Of a stretch of DNA of 51,099 bases, positions 8,034 to 15,564 are shown one piece after another (position 1 is the stretch's first letter; every line of letters starts with the position of its first letter). The stretch is from Psychrobacillus soli (GTDB lineage: Bacteria; Bacillota; Bacilli; Bacillales_A; Planococcaceae): positions 1 through 51,099 of the forward strand of contig NZ_VDGG01000014.1 of the NCBI RefSeq assembly GCF_006861775.1, written 5' to 3'. The notes beneath the pieces are model-generated. The model was given only the letters and a program-made list of their open reading frames with translations, searched no databases and was not told the origin of the DNA. A program made the translations under genes and the position numbers.

Positions 8034-8110
8034 GTCTCACTTGAAGTAAACTTGTTATTTTAATATTTGGTTGCTTTCACTAGCTGGTTTGTTGCTCTAT
8101 GCCATTTTTT
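8034..8110. repeat. Dispersed TTGGTTGCT-type intergenic repeat, copy 1
   Basis: GTCTCACTTGAAGTAAACTTGTTATTTTAATATTTGGTTGCTTTCACTAGCTGGTTTGTTGCTCT, described here in pieces, aligns along its length with 51000-51075 at roughly 80 percent identity by eye. Core units are AGTAAACTTG, TTTGGTTGCTTTCAC and GTTGCTCT. It is non-coding on both strands as far as I can see. Confidence 0.6.
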
Positions 8111-8157
8111 AGTTTGATTTATTCCGTAATTACATAATATTGGTATTTGTTGAACTT

Positions 8158-8300
8158 AGATGCTGATTAGTAGGCACATCCCACTTATTTTCGCTGCAAA
8201 CGGCGACTCCTTAAGCATCCGATTACTTCCGAAGCGTAGGTTTTCAGCTAAGAGAGCGATCATTTTGTGATGCACCGTGGTAGCGCTGATTTCGTGCTAC
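8158..8300. repeat. Decayed copy of the GC-rich intergenic repeat
   Basis: The stretch contains TTATTTTCGCTGCAAACGGCGACTC and other GC-rich blocks, recalling the left arm of the palindrome at 82-148, but the matching right arm is lost. It separates the minus-strand gene at 7427-7840 from that at 8368-8679. No gene is seen in 7841-8367. Confidence 0.45.
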
Positions 8301-8367
8301 TTGGATGGCTAATAGGTGTTGTAGACTTTTAAGTAAAATCAACGCTTTCCTGAAAATTGTTTATGCA

Positions 8368-8679
8368 TTAGATATTTTTGAAGAAAACAATTCTTTTCCT
8401 AGCATAATCGATTATTACTCCTATAAACATACAACTTACAAAATGTATAAAATAGGCTATCTCGTTATAATGAATGGTAAAACTTCCCGTCTCTTGCAAT
8501 TGTAAATTTTGATTCACGATACGATCTCCTAATCCATTATGAAATAACATATTCAATAAGGGGTTGATGTTTAATAATAGGTTACCATAATCAATAGCTG
8601 CAATATTTAATAGAATCGCTGCTATTGCGAAAGTATCGAAAATAAAGGTGAACATATACTTTTTGACTCTACTTAACAT
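8368..8679 (-). CDS. Small membrane protein of unknown function
   Basis: A 103-residue protein with two or three hydrophobic helices: one near the N-terminus (MFTFIFDTFAIAAILLNIAA) and one near the C-terminus (IAYFIHFVSCMFIGVIIDYARKR), joined by a polar loop with LQLQETGSF. The ATG at 8679 is chosen over upstream starts because GGAGATG is correctly spaced before it. The ending on basic residues after the last helix fits a cytoplasmic C-terminus. No family is recognised and no neighbour points to a job. Confidence 0.5.
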   Translation of the reverse strand: MLSRVKKYMFTFIFDTFAIAAILLNIAAIDYGNLLLNINPLLNMLFHNGLGDRIVNQNLQLQETGSFTIHYNEIAYFIHFVSCMFIGVIIDYARKRIVFFKNI

Positions 8680-9127
8680 GGGCAACATCTCCTTTTTTAT
8701 AATAGTATTCATTATCATATTCCATAAAGTTACCTAAACTTCCTTTACTCTGTTTAATTTTCAAATCAAACGTCATTGTAAAACATTGATTATATAAATA
8801 TATTAGCGTGAACCGATTAGTATTTCTTTGTATTAAAGAAATAATAACGTTTCAACTGATATGTTTTAAAACGAGAACTTGCAGGGACTAAGAGGAGACA
8901 ATTTGTTGCAAAGTAAATATAATCGATGGTCATTCTTAGTGCTGTTCTTACACTCTTTCTATGGGGTGATGAAATTGTTTGAAATCTGATGCTTAAAAGC
9001 GAATGAAAAGCGTTTTTTACTGAAGGTACTTTATAAGTCCATTCACATAGAGGAATGTTTTAGCCTACCACTAAAAAGAAGGATAGACTGTCCCTCCTCT
9101 GATAATTATCTAATAAAAAAAAGTGTG
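8680..9127. other. Gene-poor intergenic region with a possible relic
   Basis: About 450 bases without a good gene. A short frame at 8903-8989 (+ strand, TTG start after AGAGGAGA) reads LLQSKYNRWSFLVLFLHSF and stops after 28 residues; it resembles the first helix of a transporter and may be a fossil 5' end. The rest is AT-rich and unremarkable. Confidence 0.3.
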
Positions 9128-9179
9128 TTGACAAATCGTCTGAATATTGTAAAATGTTAATTAGTAAATTGGTTTACTA
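9128..9179 (+). promoter_or_regulatory. Promoter and operator 1 of catabolic island A
   Basis: The -35 box TTGACA (9128-9133) and -10 box TAAAAT (9150-9155) are 16 bp apart. Just downstream, at 9162-9179, is the palindrome TAGTAAATTGGTTTACTA, perfect 7-base arms around TTGG. It covers the likely start of transcription, a classic repressor position. Its centre and outer bases match a second palindrome at 9593-9610. The LacI-type regulator at 19363-20388 is the obvious candidate to bind both; that link is inference. Confidence 0.7.
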
Positions 9180-9217
9180 TTTGAAAGCCGATTGAATAGG
9201 ATAAAGGAGATGTTCAA

Positions 9218-9592
9218 ATGAAAATCATGCAATTAGAAGATGCGGAAAGAACATACTTTCCGACAGGCAGAAATACAAGAGTTTTAATTGGGGCACACAG
9301 TCCCGTGCAAGCAGAAAACTTTGTGATGGGGTACGTAGAGTTAGATCCAGGTGGGTCAGTGCCAATGCATGAACATATACAAGAAGAAGTTTATTATATA
9401 GTCGAAGGTGCCGGGGCAATTGAAGTAGGAGATGAAACAAGAGAAGTTCGTACAGGTGACGCTATCTATATTCCAACAAATAAACCTCATTGCTTAACGA
9501 ATACGTCAGAGAAGTCGATGACGATGATGTTCGTATATTCTCCGGGTGGTACAGTGAAACATTGGGCAGAAGAACAACAAAATTTACGATAA
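9218..9592 (+). CDS. Cupin-domain protein
   Basis: A 124-residue single-domain cupin. Motif 1 is seen as GGSVPMHEHIQEEVYYIVEGAG, with two His and Glu as metal ligands, and motif 2 as GDAIYIPTNKPHCLTN, with the last His ligand. The whole protein is about one cupin barrel, as in small isomerases, lyases and oxygenases. It is the first gene of island A, behind a strong promoter and operator, with AAAGGAGATG as ribosome site. In sugar or uronate pathways small cupins often act as isomerases or epimerases; the reaction here is unknown. Confidence 0.8.
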   Translation: MKIMQLEDAERTYFPTGRNTRVLIGAHSPVQAENFVMGYVELDPGGSVPMHEHIQEEVYYIVEGAGAIEVGDETREVRTGDAIYIPTNKPHCLTNTSEKSMTMMFVYSPGGTVKHWAEEQQNLR

Positions 9593-9610
9593 TAGGAAAC
9601 CGGTTTATTA
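9593..9610 (+). promoter_or_regulatory. Operator 2 of catabolic island A
   Basis: TAGGAAACCGGTTTATTA lies directly after the cupin stop. Its core AAACCGGTTT is a perfect palindrome typical of LacI-family sites, and 14 of 18 positions match operator 1. The centres are 431 bp apart. It could act as a roadblock inside the operon or as an auxiliary site for looping. Confidence 0.6.
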
Positions 9611-9626
9611 AAAAGGAGGAATTCAA

Positions 9627-10826
9627 TTGCTTAAATCAGTGAAAGTACTAAGCTTTACACATTTCTTACAAGGGCCAGCTGCGGTTCAGTTTTTAGGAGA
9701 CCTCGGAGCTGATGTGATAAAAATCGAACATCCGAGGGGTGCTTATGAAAGGCATTGGTCGGGACTCAATGCATTTTTAAACGAAGAAAGTATTTTCTAT
9801 CTTCTTGCTGGAAGAAATCAGAGAAGTTTAAGTATCAACCTTCAGACAGAGGAAGGAAAAGAAATAATTTACAAAATGGTTAAAGAGGCCGATGTGTTAG
9901 TAGAAAACTTTAGACCGGGTGTTATGGATCGCCTTGGATTCGGTTACGAAGAATTGAAAAAAATAAATCCATCACTAGTTTACTGCTCATGTTCGGGATT
10001 TGGCTCCACAGGACCTTATAAAGATCGTCCCGGTCAAGATTTACTTCTTCAGGCGATGAGCGGTTTAGCTAGCTTGAACGGAAAAAAGAAGGATGCACCG
10101 GTACTTGTTGGAAGTGCAATTATAGACCAACACGCAGCAACTCTTGCAGCTATGGGCATCCTCGCAGCTTTATACGAGAGAAAAGAAACGGGCAAAGGGA
10201 AGAAAGTAGAAAGTAATCTACTAAGTGCTGCGCTAGATTTACAGATTGAACCGTTTAACTATTATCTCAATGGTTTTCCACTTTACGAAAGAAGTGAATC
10301 AGGTATTTCATCAAGATTTCATCAAGCCCCTTATGGAGTATTTGAAACATCGGATGATTATCTCTGCTTATCCTTGACGAATACGGCTAAATTAGCTGCT
10401 GTATTTGAGAATGATGAATTCTTGCAATGGAGCTATGAAGACCAGTTTGACGAAAGAGAGGCAATTAATACAAAAGTTGCAGAGCATATTAAAAGGAATA
10501 CAAAACAGTTTTGGTTCGACAAATTTGATGCGCACCAAATCTGGTATTCACCCGTCAATAACTATGAGGACATAGAGAAGGACCCTCAAGTGGAATGGAA
10601 CAAAAACATTCTGGAATTTGATCATCCAACAGCAGGTAAAGTTCGCTTATTATCTCACCCGGTTAGATATGACGGTCAAGCACCCAAAGTAAGGAAAGTT
10701 CCGCCGAAGCTTGGCGAACAAACAGAAGAAGTATTAAAAGAAGCTGGATTTAACGATAAAGAGATTGCTAATCTCATTGATAAAGGCGTTGTTACAAAAA
10801 GTCAAGAAGTTGTGAGCAAAAGTTAA
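9627..10826 (+). CDS. Class III CoA-transferase (CaiB/BaiF family)
   Basis: A 399-residue enzyme of normal family length that moves CoA between carboxylic acids. The N-terminal Rossmann part has LGDLGADVIKIEHPRG and the motif LVENFRPGVMDRLGFGYE; the stretch GFGSTGPYKDRPGQDLL is a strong family signature. The expected catalytic Asp is D167 in VGSAIIDQHAATLAAMGI. The TTG at 9627 follows AAAGGAGGA. In island A it probably activates an imported or pathway-made carboxylate; with the acyl-CoA dehydrogenase and crotonase it recalls CaiB of the carnitine operon. The actual acid is not known. Confidence 0.9.
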   Translation: MLKSVKVLSFTHFLQGPAAVQFLGDLGADVIKIEHPRGAYERHWSGLNAFLNEESIFYLLAGRNQRSLSINLQTEEGKEIIYKMVKEADVLVENFRPGVMDRLGFGYEELKKINPSLVYCSCSGFGSTGPYKDRPGQDLLLQAMSGLASLNGKKKDAPVLVGSAIIDQHAATLAAMGILAALYERKETGKGKKVESNLLSAALDLQIEPFNYYLNGFPLYERSESGISSRFHQAPYGVFETSDDYLCLSLTNTAKLAAVFENDEFLQWSYEDQFDEREAINTKVAEHIKRNTKQFWFDKFDAHQIWYSPVNNYEDIEKDPQVEWNKNILEFDHPTAGKVRLLSHPVRYDGQAPKVRKVPPKLGEQTEEVLKEAGFNDKEIANLIDKGVVTKSQEVVSKS

Positions 10827-10862
10827 TATCATTCAAACTACAAGTTGAAATTGGAGGTTTAT

Positions 10863-11906
10863 ATGAAAACGTTAGGTGTAGGAGTTATTGGACTTGGTGC
10901 AATTGCACAAATTCATTTTGAAGCCATAAAGAAATGTGAACAATTGAAACTTACAGGAATCTATGCACGAAAACAAGATCAGGCACGCAGTGAAGCGGAA
11001 AAATGGGGATGCGTTGCATTCCAATCACCCGATGAGTTAATGGCAAATCCCAATGTAGATATCGTTGTATTGCTAACACCACCAGGTATTCATAAAGAAC
11101 TAATTAACAAAGCAATTCACTATAATAAACATATTTTGCTAGAAAAGCCGATTGGAACATATTTGAAGGATATTGAGGAATACATTCAAGCAGCTTCAGA
11201 AAAAAACTTGTCGTTTTCCGTTGTCTCCCAACATAGATTCGACAATGCTTCCCAGCTTGTCAAAGAAAAAATTGAAAGGGGTTACATTGGAGAAATTGTT
11301 GGTGCAAACTGTTCAGTGAACTGGTATAGAGACACAGACTATTACCAAGGTTGGAGAACAAAACAGGAATTGGCTGGTGGCGGTGTGCTAGCGATACAGG
11401 GGATTCATACAATCGACTTAATGCTTTGGTTTTTAGGTGAAGTTGAGAGTGTGAAAGGCTATGTAACGAATCGATTGCACAAAGATATCGGTGTTGAAGA
11501 TACTGCAATGGCGACAGTTAAGTTTGCAAATGGCAGTTTGGGTAGCATTAGCGCTTCGACTAGTTCGTACCCAGGCTTCCCTGCAAGATTAGAATTGTTG
11601 GGAACAAACGGAAGTATTACGATTGAAGGCGATCGACTCGTTTTCTACCAATCTAACTTGGATGAAAATCCGCCGATTGTTCAAGTGAAAAGTGCTAAAA
11701 CAACAGATAGCCCATCAGATGTTTCAATTGAACCATTTGTCACTCAGTATGAAGACGTTATCCGATCAATCGAGCAAAGTAAAGAACCGCTTGTTTCAGG
11801 CGAAGAGGCATTTAAAGCATACAGATTAGTAGCTGCGATTTATAAATCTTCTGAAACAGGACTAGAAATTAATTTAAAAGAGGTGTCAGCATGTCTTACG
11901 AAATAA
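10863..11906 (+). CDS. Gfo/Idh/MocA family NAD(P)-dependent oxidoreductase
   Basis: A 347-residue oxidoreductase. The N-terminal Rossmann fold begins GVGVIGLGAIAQIHFEAIK, the catalytic motif EKPIG follows at about residue 97, and the C-terminal alpha/beta domain holds GGGVLAIQGIHTIDLMLWFLG with the conserved His/Asp pair. The ATG at 10863 fits the GGAGG at 10852-10856. Its stop overlaps the start of the next gene by 16 bases, so the two are translationally coupled. Family members oxidise sugars, inositols or their acids, often at a ring carbon. That chemistry paired with DUF993 is the core of the unusual pathway in this island. Confidence 0.88.
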   Translation: MKTLGVGVIGLGAIAQIHFEAIKKCEQLKLTGIYARKQDQARSEAEKWGCVAFQSPDELMANPNVDIVVLLTPPGIHKELINKAIHYNKHILLEKPIGTYLKDIEEYIQAASEKNLSFSVVSQHRFDNASQLVKEKIERGYIGEIVGANCSVNWYRDTDYYQGWRTKQELAGGGVLAIQGIHTIDLMLWFLGEVESVKGYVTNRLHKDIGVEDTAMATVKFANGSLGSISASTSSYPGFPARLELLGTNGSITIEGDRLVFYQSNLDENPPIVQVKSAKTTDSPSDVSIEPFVTQYEDVIRSIEQSKEPLVSGEEAFKAYRLVAAIYKSSETGLEINLKEVSACLTK

Positions 11907-13078
11907 ACTTGCCAAACCAAGAAGGGAAAGTCACTACCTACAAGTTAAATGAGCAAAAGGACTTCCAATTACCAGAAAAGCCCTTTCAAAGCAGAATCGC
12001 ATATGCCGCAGCCCATGTCGTATTTAATCCGTACTCGGATATAGCAAACAAAGATAGTTCCTCTGTGGATTGGGAAAAAACGATAGAGTTTAGGAAGTAT
12101 CTTTGGTCACTAGGATATAAAATTGCCGAAGCCATGGATACTGCCCAAAGAGGTATGGGCCTAGACTGGGAACTTTCAAAAGAACTTATTAAAAGATCCT
12201 TACAAGAATCAAAAATCACCGGCGGCGGAGTCGCTTGCGGAGCGGGAACTGATCATCTAATCGAAGATAAGGTCTATAGTTTAGATGAAATTATCGAAGC
12301 TTATCTTGAGCAGACTACCTATATTGAAAAATATGATGGCGAGATTATTTTAATGGCTAGCCGAGCATTAGCGAAAGCTGCCAAGTCTCCAGAAGATTAC
12401 ATTTATGTGTACAGGAAAGTTTTGGAGCAAGTGGAAAAACCGGTGATACTTCATTGGCTCGGAGACATGTTTGATCCCAAACTTGCAAACTATTGGGGGT
12501 ATGAAGATCTAGATAGCGCCATGGACACTTGCCTAATGGTAATTCAGAATAATACAAATAAAGTGAATGGCATTAAACTATCACTTTTAGATAAAGACAA
12601 AGAAATAAGTATGCGGAACATACTTCCAAGCACTGTGAAAATGTATACAGGAGACGATTTTAACTATCCTGAACTCATACAAGGTGATAAAGACAACTTC
12701 AGTCATGCATTGCTAGGAATTTTTGATCCAATTGCTCCAATTGCCGCTTATGCTTTAGCTAAATTAGACGAAAATGATATGGAAGGATACAAAGCAATCC
12801 TTGAACCAACCGTTCCTTTAGCCAGACATATCTTCCAGACGCCAACCTTTCATTATAAAACGGGAGTTGTTTTTCTAGCATATTTAAACGGGCACCAAAA
12901 TCACTTTAGAATGGTCAATGGAGCCGAAAATAATCGTTCAATAGTCCATCTATCAGAACTATTTAAACTTGCTGATCAAGCAGGTGTGTTGATTAATCAA
13001 AAACTAGCAATTCAAAGAATGAATCAGGTACTTCTTCTTTCAGGTGTTTATGAAGAGGAAACTGTTACTGCATTTTAA
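11891..13078 (+). CDS. DUF993 protein, aldolase-like (dihydrodipicolinate synthase fold)
   Basis: A 395-residue protein of the DUF993 family, whose members are predicted TIM barrels of the class I aldolase type. Recognisable parts are FQSRIAYAAAHVVFNPYSD, the GGGVACGAGTDHL loop, EKPVILHWLGDMFDP and NKVNGIKLSLLDKD, where K229 may be the Schiff-base lysine by analogy with dihydrodipicolinate synthase. The late motif TFHYKTGVVFLAYLNGHQNHFRMVNG is also typical. The gene overlaps the Gfo/Idh/MocA gene. A retro-aldol cleavage of the oxidised sugar or acid is a fair guess, not shown. Confidence 0.85.
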   Translation: MSYEINLPNQEGKVTTYKLNEQKDFQLPEKPFQSRIAYAAAHVVFNPYSDIANKDSSSVDWEKTIEFRKYLWSLGYKIAEAMDTAQRGMGLDWELSKELIKRSLQESKITGGGVACGAGTDHLIEDKVYSLDEIIEAYLEQTTYIEKYDGEIILMASRALAKAAKSPEDYIYVYRKVLEQVEKPVILHWLGDMFDPKLANYWGYEDLDSAMDTCLMVIQNNTNKVNGIKLSLLDKDKEISMRNILPSTVKMYTGDDFNYPELIQGDKDNFSHALLGIFDPIAPIAAYALAKLDENDMEGYKAILEPTVPLARHIFQTPTFHYKTGVVFLAYLNGHQNHFRMVNGAENNRSIVHLSELFKLADQAGVLINQKLAIQRMNQVLLLSGVYEEETVTAF

Positions 13079-13097
13079 TAGGAAGAGTTTATCTAAT

Positions 13098-13250
13098 GAT
13101 GCTTGTGATTTCCGCTACAGACGGATGCTTTCCGCGGGAGTACCGTGAGCCACAGGCTACTAGGAGGCCAGTCAGCTAGTCGTTGCGACAGAACGTCGCG
13201 AACTTAGACTGTCGCCTTCCGCTCCAATGAACGGTGCTTGGCTAAAATGA
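13098..13250. repeat. GC-rich intergenic repeat inside island A
   Basis: The block contains TTTCCGCTACAGACGGATGCTTTCCGCGGGAG in its first third and GTCGCCTTCCGCTCC near its end, a type frequent between genes of Planococcaceae. It is far richer in GC than the coding DNA around it and splits the island between the DUF993 and acyl-CoA dehydrogenase genes. No gene is seen between 13079 and 13296. Confidence 0.6.
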
Positions 13251-13296
13251 ACAGTGAAGTATAACAAAATCAATAAGAAAAGGAGCATTGAGTCAA

Positions 13297-14451
13297 ATGG
13301 ATATTTTTTTAAACGATGAGGATGTAATGTTAAAAGAGACAGCTAGAAACTTTGCTATCAAGGAGATTCAACCTGTTATTAACGAATTGCACGAAAAAGA
13401 GCAATTCTCGGCAGAAATTCATCAGAAGATGGGAAATTTAGGATTCGTAGGGGTACCTTATCCTGTAGAATACGGTGGCTCAGGCGGGACATGGCTTCAG
13501 TTTGCATTAATTCATGAGGAAATCTCAAGAGTGGATTCAGGTGTTGCCAATGCGATTATGGGAAATTGTTCCGTTAGTACACTATTGAACACGTTTGGTA
13601 CTACAGAACAAAAGCAGAAATGGCTACCTAATTTATTAAGCGGTAAAGGACTTGGTGCAATTGCCTTAACCGAACCAAATGCTGGTTCAGATGCAAATAA
13701 TTTAAGAACAACCGCAAAATTAGAAAATGGAAAGTGGATACTGAACGGAGCTAAAACATTTATTACAAATGCCGGTACTGAAATAACAGAACTAATTATT
13801 GTGGCAGCGGTTACAGGTATCGATGATCGAGGAAGAAAAAATATTAGTACGTTTATTGTTCCGAAAGAAACAGAAGGGTTAATTATTAGTCCGGCACTTA
13901 AAAAGATTGGCTGGCATACAAGTGACACAAGAGAACTAACATTTGAAAACTGTGTCATTCCGGAAGAGTATCTATTAGGAGAATTGCACAAAGGTTATCG
14001 TCAAGCACTTCAGGCAATTACAGCAGGCAGATTTCTCATTGGATCAATGGCAGTAGGACTAGCTCAAGGAAGCTTGGATTATAGCATGACTTATATCAAC
14101 GAAAGAGAGACGTTTGGCAAGAAATTAAGAGATTACCAGGATGTACAGTTTAAAATTGCCGACATGGCTACAAAAATTCATTCAGCAAGATTAATGGTGT
14201 ATTATGCAGCTGCCTTATGCGACAAAAATAAAGAATTTTCTAAAGCAGCTTCAATGGCTAAAATGCAAGCTTCCCAAGTAGCGGTGGAAGTGGCTAAAGA
14301 GGCCGTTCAACTACACGGTGGTTATGGTGTCATGCGAGAATACGATGTGTCCAGGCATTATCAAGCATCCAAAATATTTGAAATTGTAGAGGGAACCTCT
14401 GAAATTCAAAAAATTATTATTTCCCGGGGATTAATGAAGGAGTATTATTAA
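13297..14451 (+). CDS. Acyl-CoA dehydrogenase
   Basis: A 384-residue FAD enzyme of the short/medium-chain acyl-CoA dehydrogenase family, normal length. Signatures are IALTEPNAGSDANNL (flavin and substrate loop), WILNGAKTFITNAG, RETFGKKLRDYQDVQFKIADM and the C-terminal QLHGGYGVMREYDVSR. The catalytic base is expected to be the first Glu of VEGTSEIQ. The ATG at 13297 is preferred; the TTG at 13288 is only two bases from the AGGAG. It would oxidise the CoA ester made by the class III CoA-transferase to a 2-enoyl-CoA, or work as a CaiA-like reductase in reverse. Confidence 0.9.
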   Translation: MDIFLNDEDVMLKETARNFAIKEIQPVINELHEKEQFSAEIHQKMGNLGFVGVPYPVEYGGSGGTWLQFALIHEEISRVDSGVANAIMGNCSVSTLLNTFGTTEQKQKWLPNLLSGKGLGAIALTEPNAGSDANNLRTTAKLENGKWILNGAKTFITNAGTEITELIIVAAVTGIDDRGRKNISTFIVPKETEGLIISPALKKIGWHTSDTRELTFENCVIPEEYLLGELHKGYRQALQAITAGRFLIGSMAVGLAQGSLDYSMTYINERETFGKKLRDYQDVQFKIADMATKIHSARLMVYYAAALCDKNKEFSKAASMAKMQASQVAVEVAKEAVQLHGGYGVMREYDVSRHYQASKIFEIVEGTSEIQKIIISRGLMKEYY

Positions 14452-14497
14452 ATACTTCTGACAAATTTAACACAAAATTGAATTGGGGGGTTTTTAA

Positions 14498-15502
14498 ATG
14501 AAAAAACTATTTCTTTTGGCTCTTACACTCATTATGATGATGGTTATAGCTGGATGTGGAAGTGAAGCATCAGGATCAGGCGATAAAGATTCGAAAACGT
14601 ATACAATCAAAATTGGAAATGGAAACCCAGTGGGTGAACCATCTGCAGATATATTGGATGGCTTTGTTAAAGAAGAGCTAGAAAAAAGATCAGATGGTCA
14701 ATTTAAAGTACAAGTATACTTGAATAGTCAATTGGGTTCAGAGACTGAACTGTTAGAGCAGGTGAAAAGTGGAACGCTACAAATTGCAACTCCGTCTGCC
14801 CCTTCCTACCTTGTACCAGATTTAAGTGTTTATTTTCTACCCTACTTGTTTGAAACACAAGACGATTTATGGAAAGTAACAGATGGTCCAATTGGGCAAA
14901 GTCTTACGAAGCAATTAGAAGAACAAACAAACTCTAAGGTTCTCGGTTGGTGGAGTACTGGAATCAGACATATTTTCTCTAAAGAGAGAGAAATTAGACA
15001 AGTAGATGATCTTAAAGGAATGAAGATTAGAGTAATGGAAATCCCAGTGCTAATGGATGTGTTCAAAGGTCTAGGGGCGTTACCGACACCACTGCCTTAC
15101 TCAGATGTTTATGGATCACTTACTACAAATGTTGTTGACGGCGCGGATAATGACCCATCAGGTTATAAAAATATGAAGTTTTACGAAGTTGCAAATAATT
15201 TCTCGATAAGTAATACGTTGAATTACCCGAAAGCGGTTATTATCAATGAAGAATTTTATAACTCACTTCCGAGTGATTTACAAAAAATTATAGATGAAGT
15301 TTTTGCTGAAGCTCAAGAAAAACAACGTGATCTATTTATGGAAGTTATGGACAGTGATATAGCTGAGTTAAAAGATAAAGGGGTCAATGTAATAGAAGAT
15401 GTAGATATAGAAAGCTTTAAAGAATTGGCAGAGCCAATCTGGAGAGGAAGTAAAGATATAAACCAAGACTTACTAAATGAAATATTAGAAAGTAGAAATT
15501 AA
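14498..15502 (+). CDS. TRAP transporter solute-binding lipoprotein (DctP family)
   Basis: A 334-residue extracytoplasmic binding lipoprotein with a lipobox (IAGC, Cys at 20). The family features are visible: TYTIKIGNGNPVGEPSAD at the start, LLEQVKSGTLQIATPS, GIRHIFSKEREIRQVDDLKGMKIRV, where the Arg of KIRV normally clamps the ligand carboxylate, and the later NVVDGADNDPSGYK. TRAP systems import organic acids, including sugar acids, using a sodium gradient. As the only transporter of island A it should define the pathway substrate as a carboxylate. GGGGGG precedes the ATG at 8 bases. Confidence 0.9.
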   Translation: MKKLFLLALTLIMMMVIAGCGSEASGSGDKDSKTYTIKIGNGNPVGEPSADILDGFVKEELEKRSDGQFKVQVYLNSQLGSETELLEQVKSGTLQIATPSAPSYLVPDLSVYFLPYLFETQDDLWKVTDGPIGQSLTKQLEEQTNSKVLGWWSTGIRHIFSKEREIRQVDDLKGMKIRVMEIPVLMDVFKGLGALPTPLPYSDVYGSLTTNVVDGADNDPSGYKNMKFYEVANNFSISNTLNYPKAVIINEEFYNSLPSDLQKIIDEVFAEAQEKQRDLFMEVMDSDIAELKDKGVNVIEDVDIESFKELAEPIWRGSKDINQDLLNEILESRN

Positions 15503-15510
15503 ATGATAAA

Positions 15511-15539
15511 AAAGGAAAAGGCGATAAGCCTTTCCCTTT
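15511..15539 (+). other. Intercistronic hairpin after the TRAP binding-protein gene
   Basis: AAAGGAAAAGGC (15511-15522) pairs with GCCTTTCCCTTT (15528-15539) around GATAA, one mismatch, followed only by TATAA. It is placed between the binding-protein and permease genes, where partial termination or 3'-end protection commonly keeps the binding protein more abundant than the permease. Confidence 0.6.
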
Positions 15540-15564
15540 ATAAACTAGTTAGCAGGAGGTCACC

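Noticed and set aside
8903-8989. 28-residue frame after AGAGGAGA resembling a transporter first helix
   Set aside because: Too short to be assigned; may be a fossil 5' end, no matching continuation in any frame that I can see.
8999-9020. cre-like sequence near GAAAAGCGTTTTTTAC
   Set aside because: Spacing within the motif is off by one base and the right half lacks the conserved CA; not a convincing CcpA site.
13512-13991. 159-residue minus-strand frame opposite the acyl-CoA dehydrogenase
   Set aside because: Shadow frame; the + strand carries unmistakable acyl-CoA dehydrogenase motifs.
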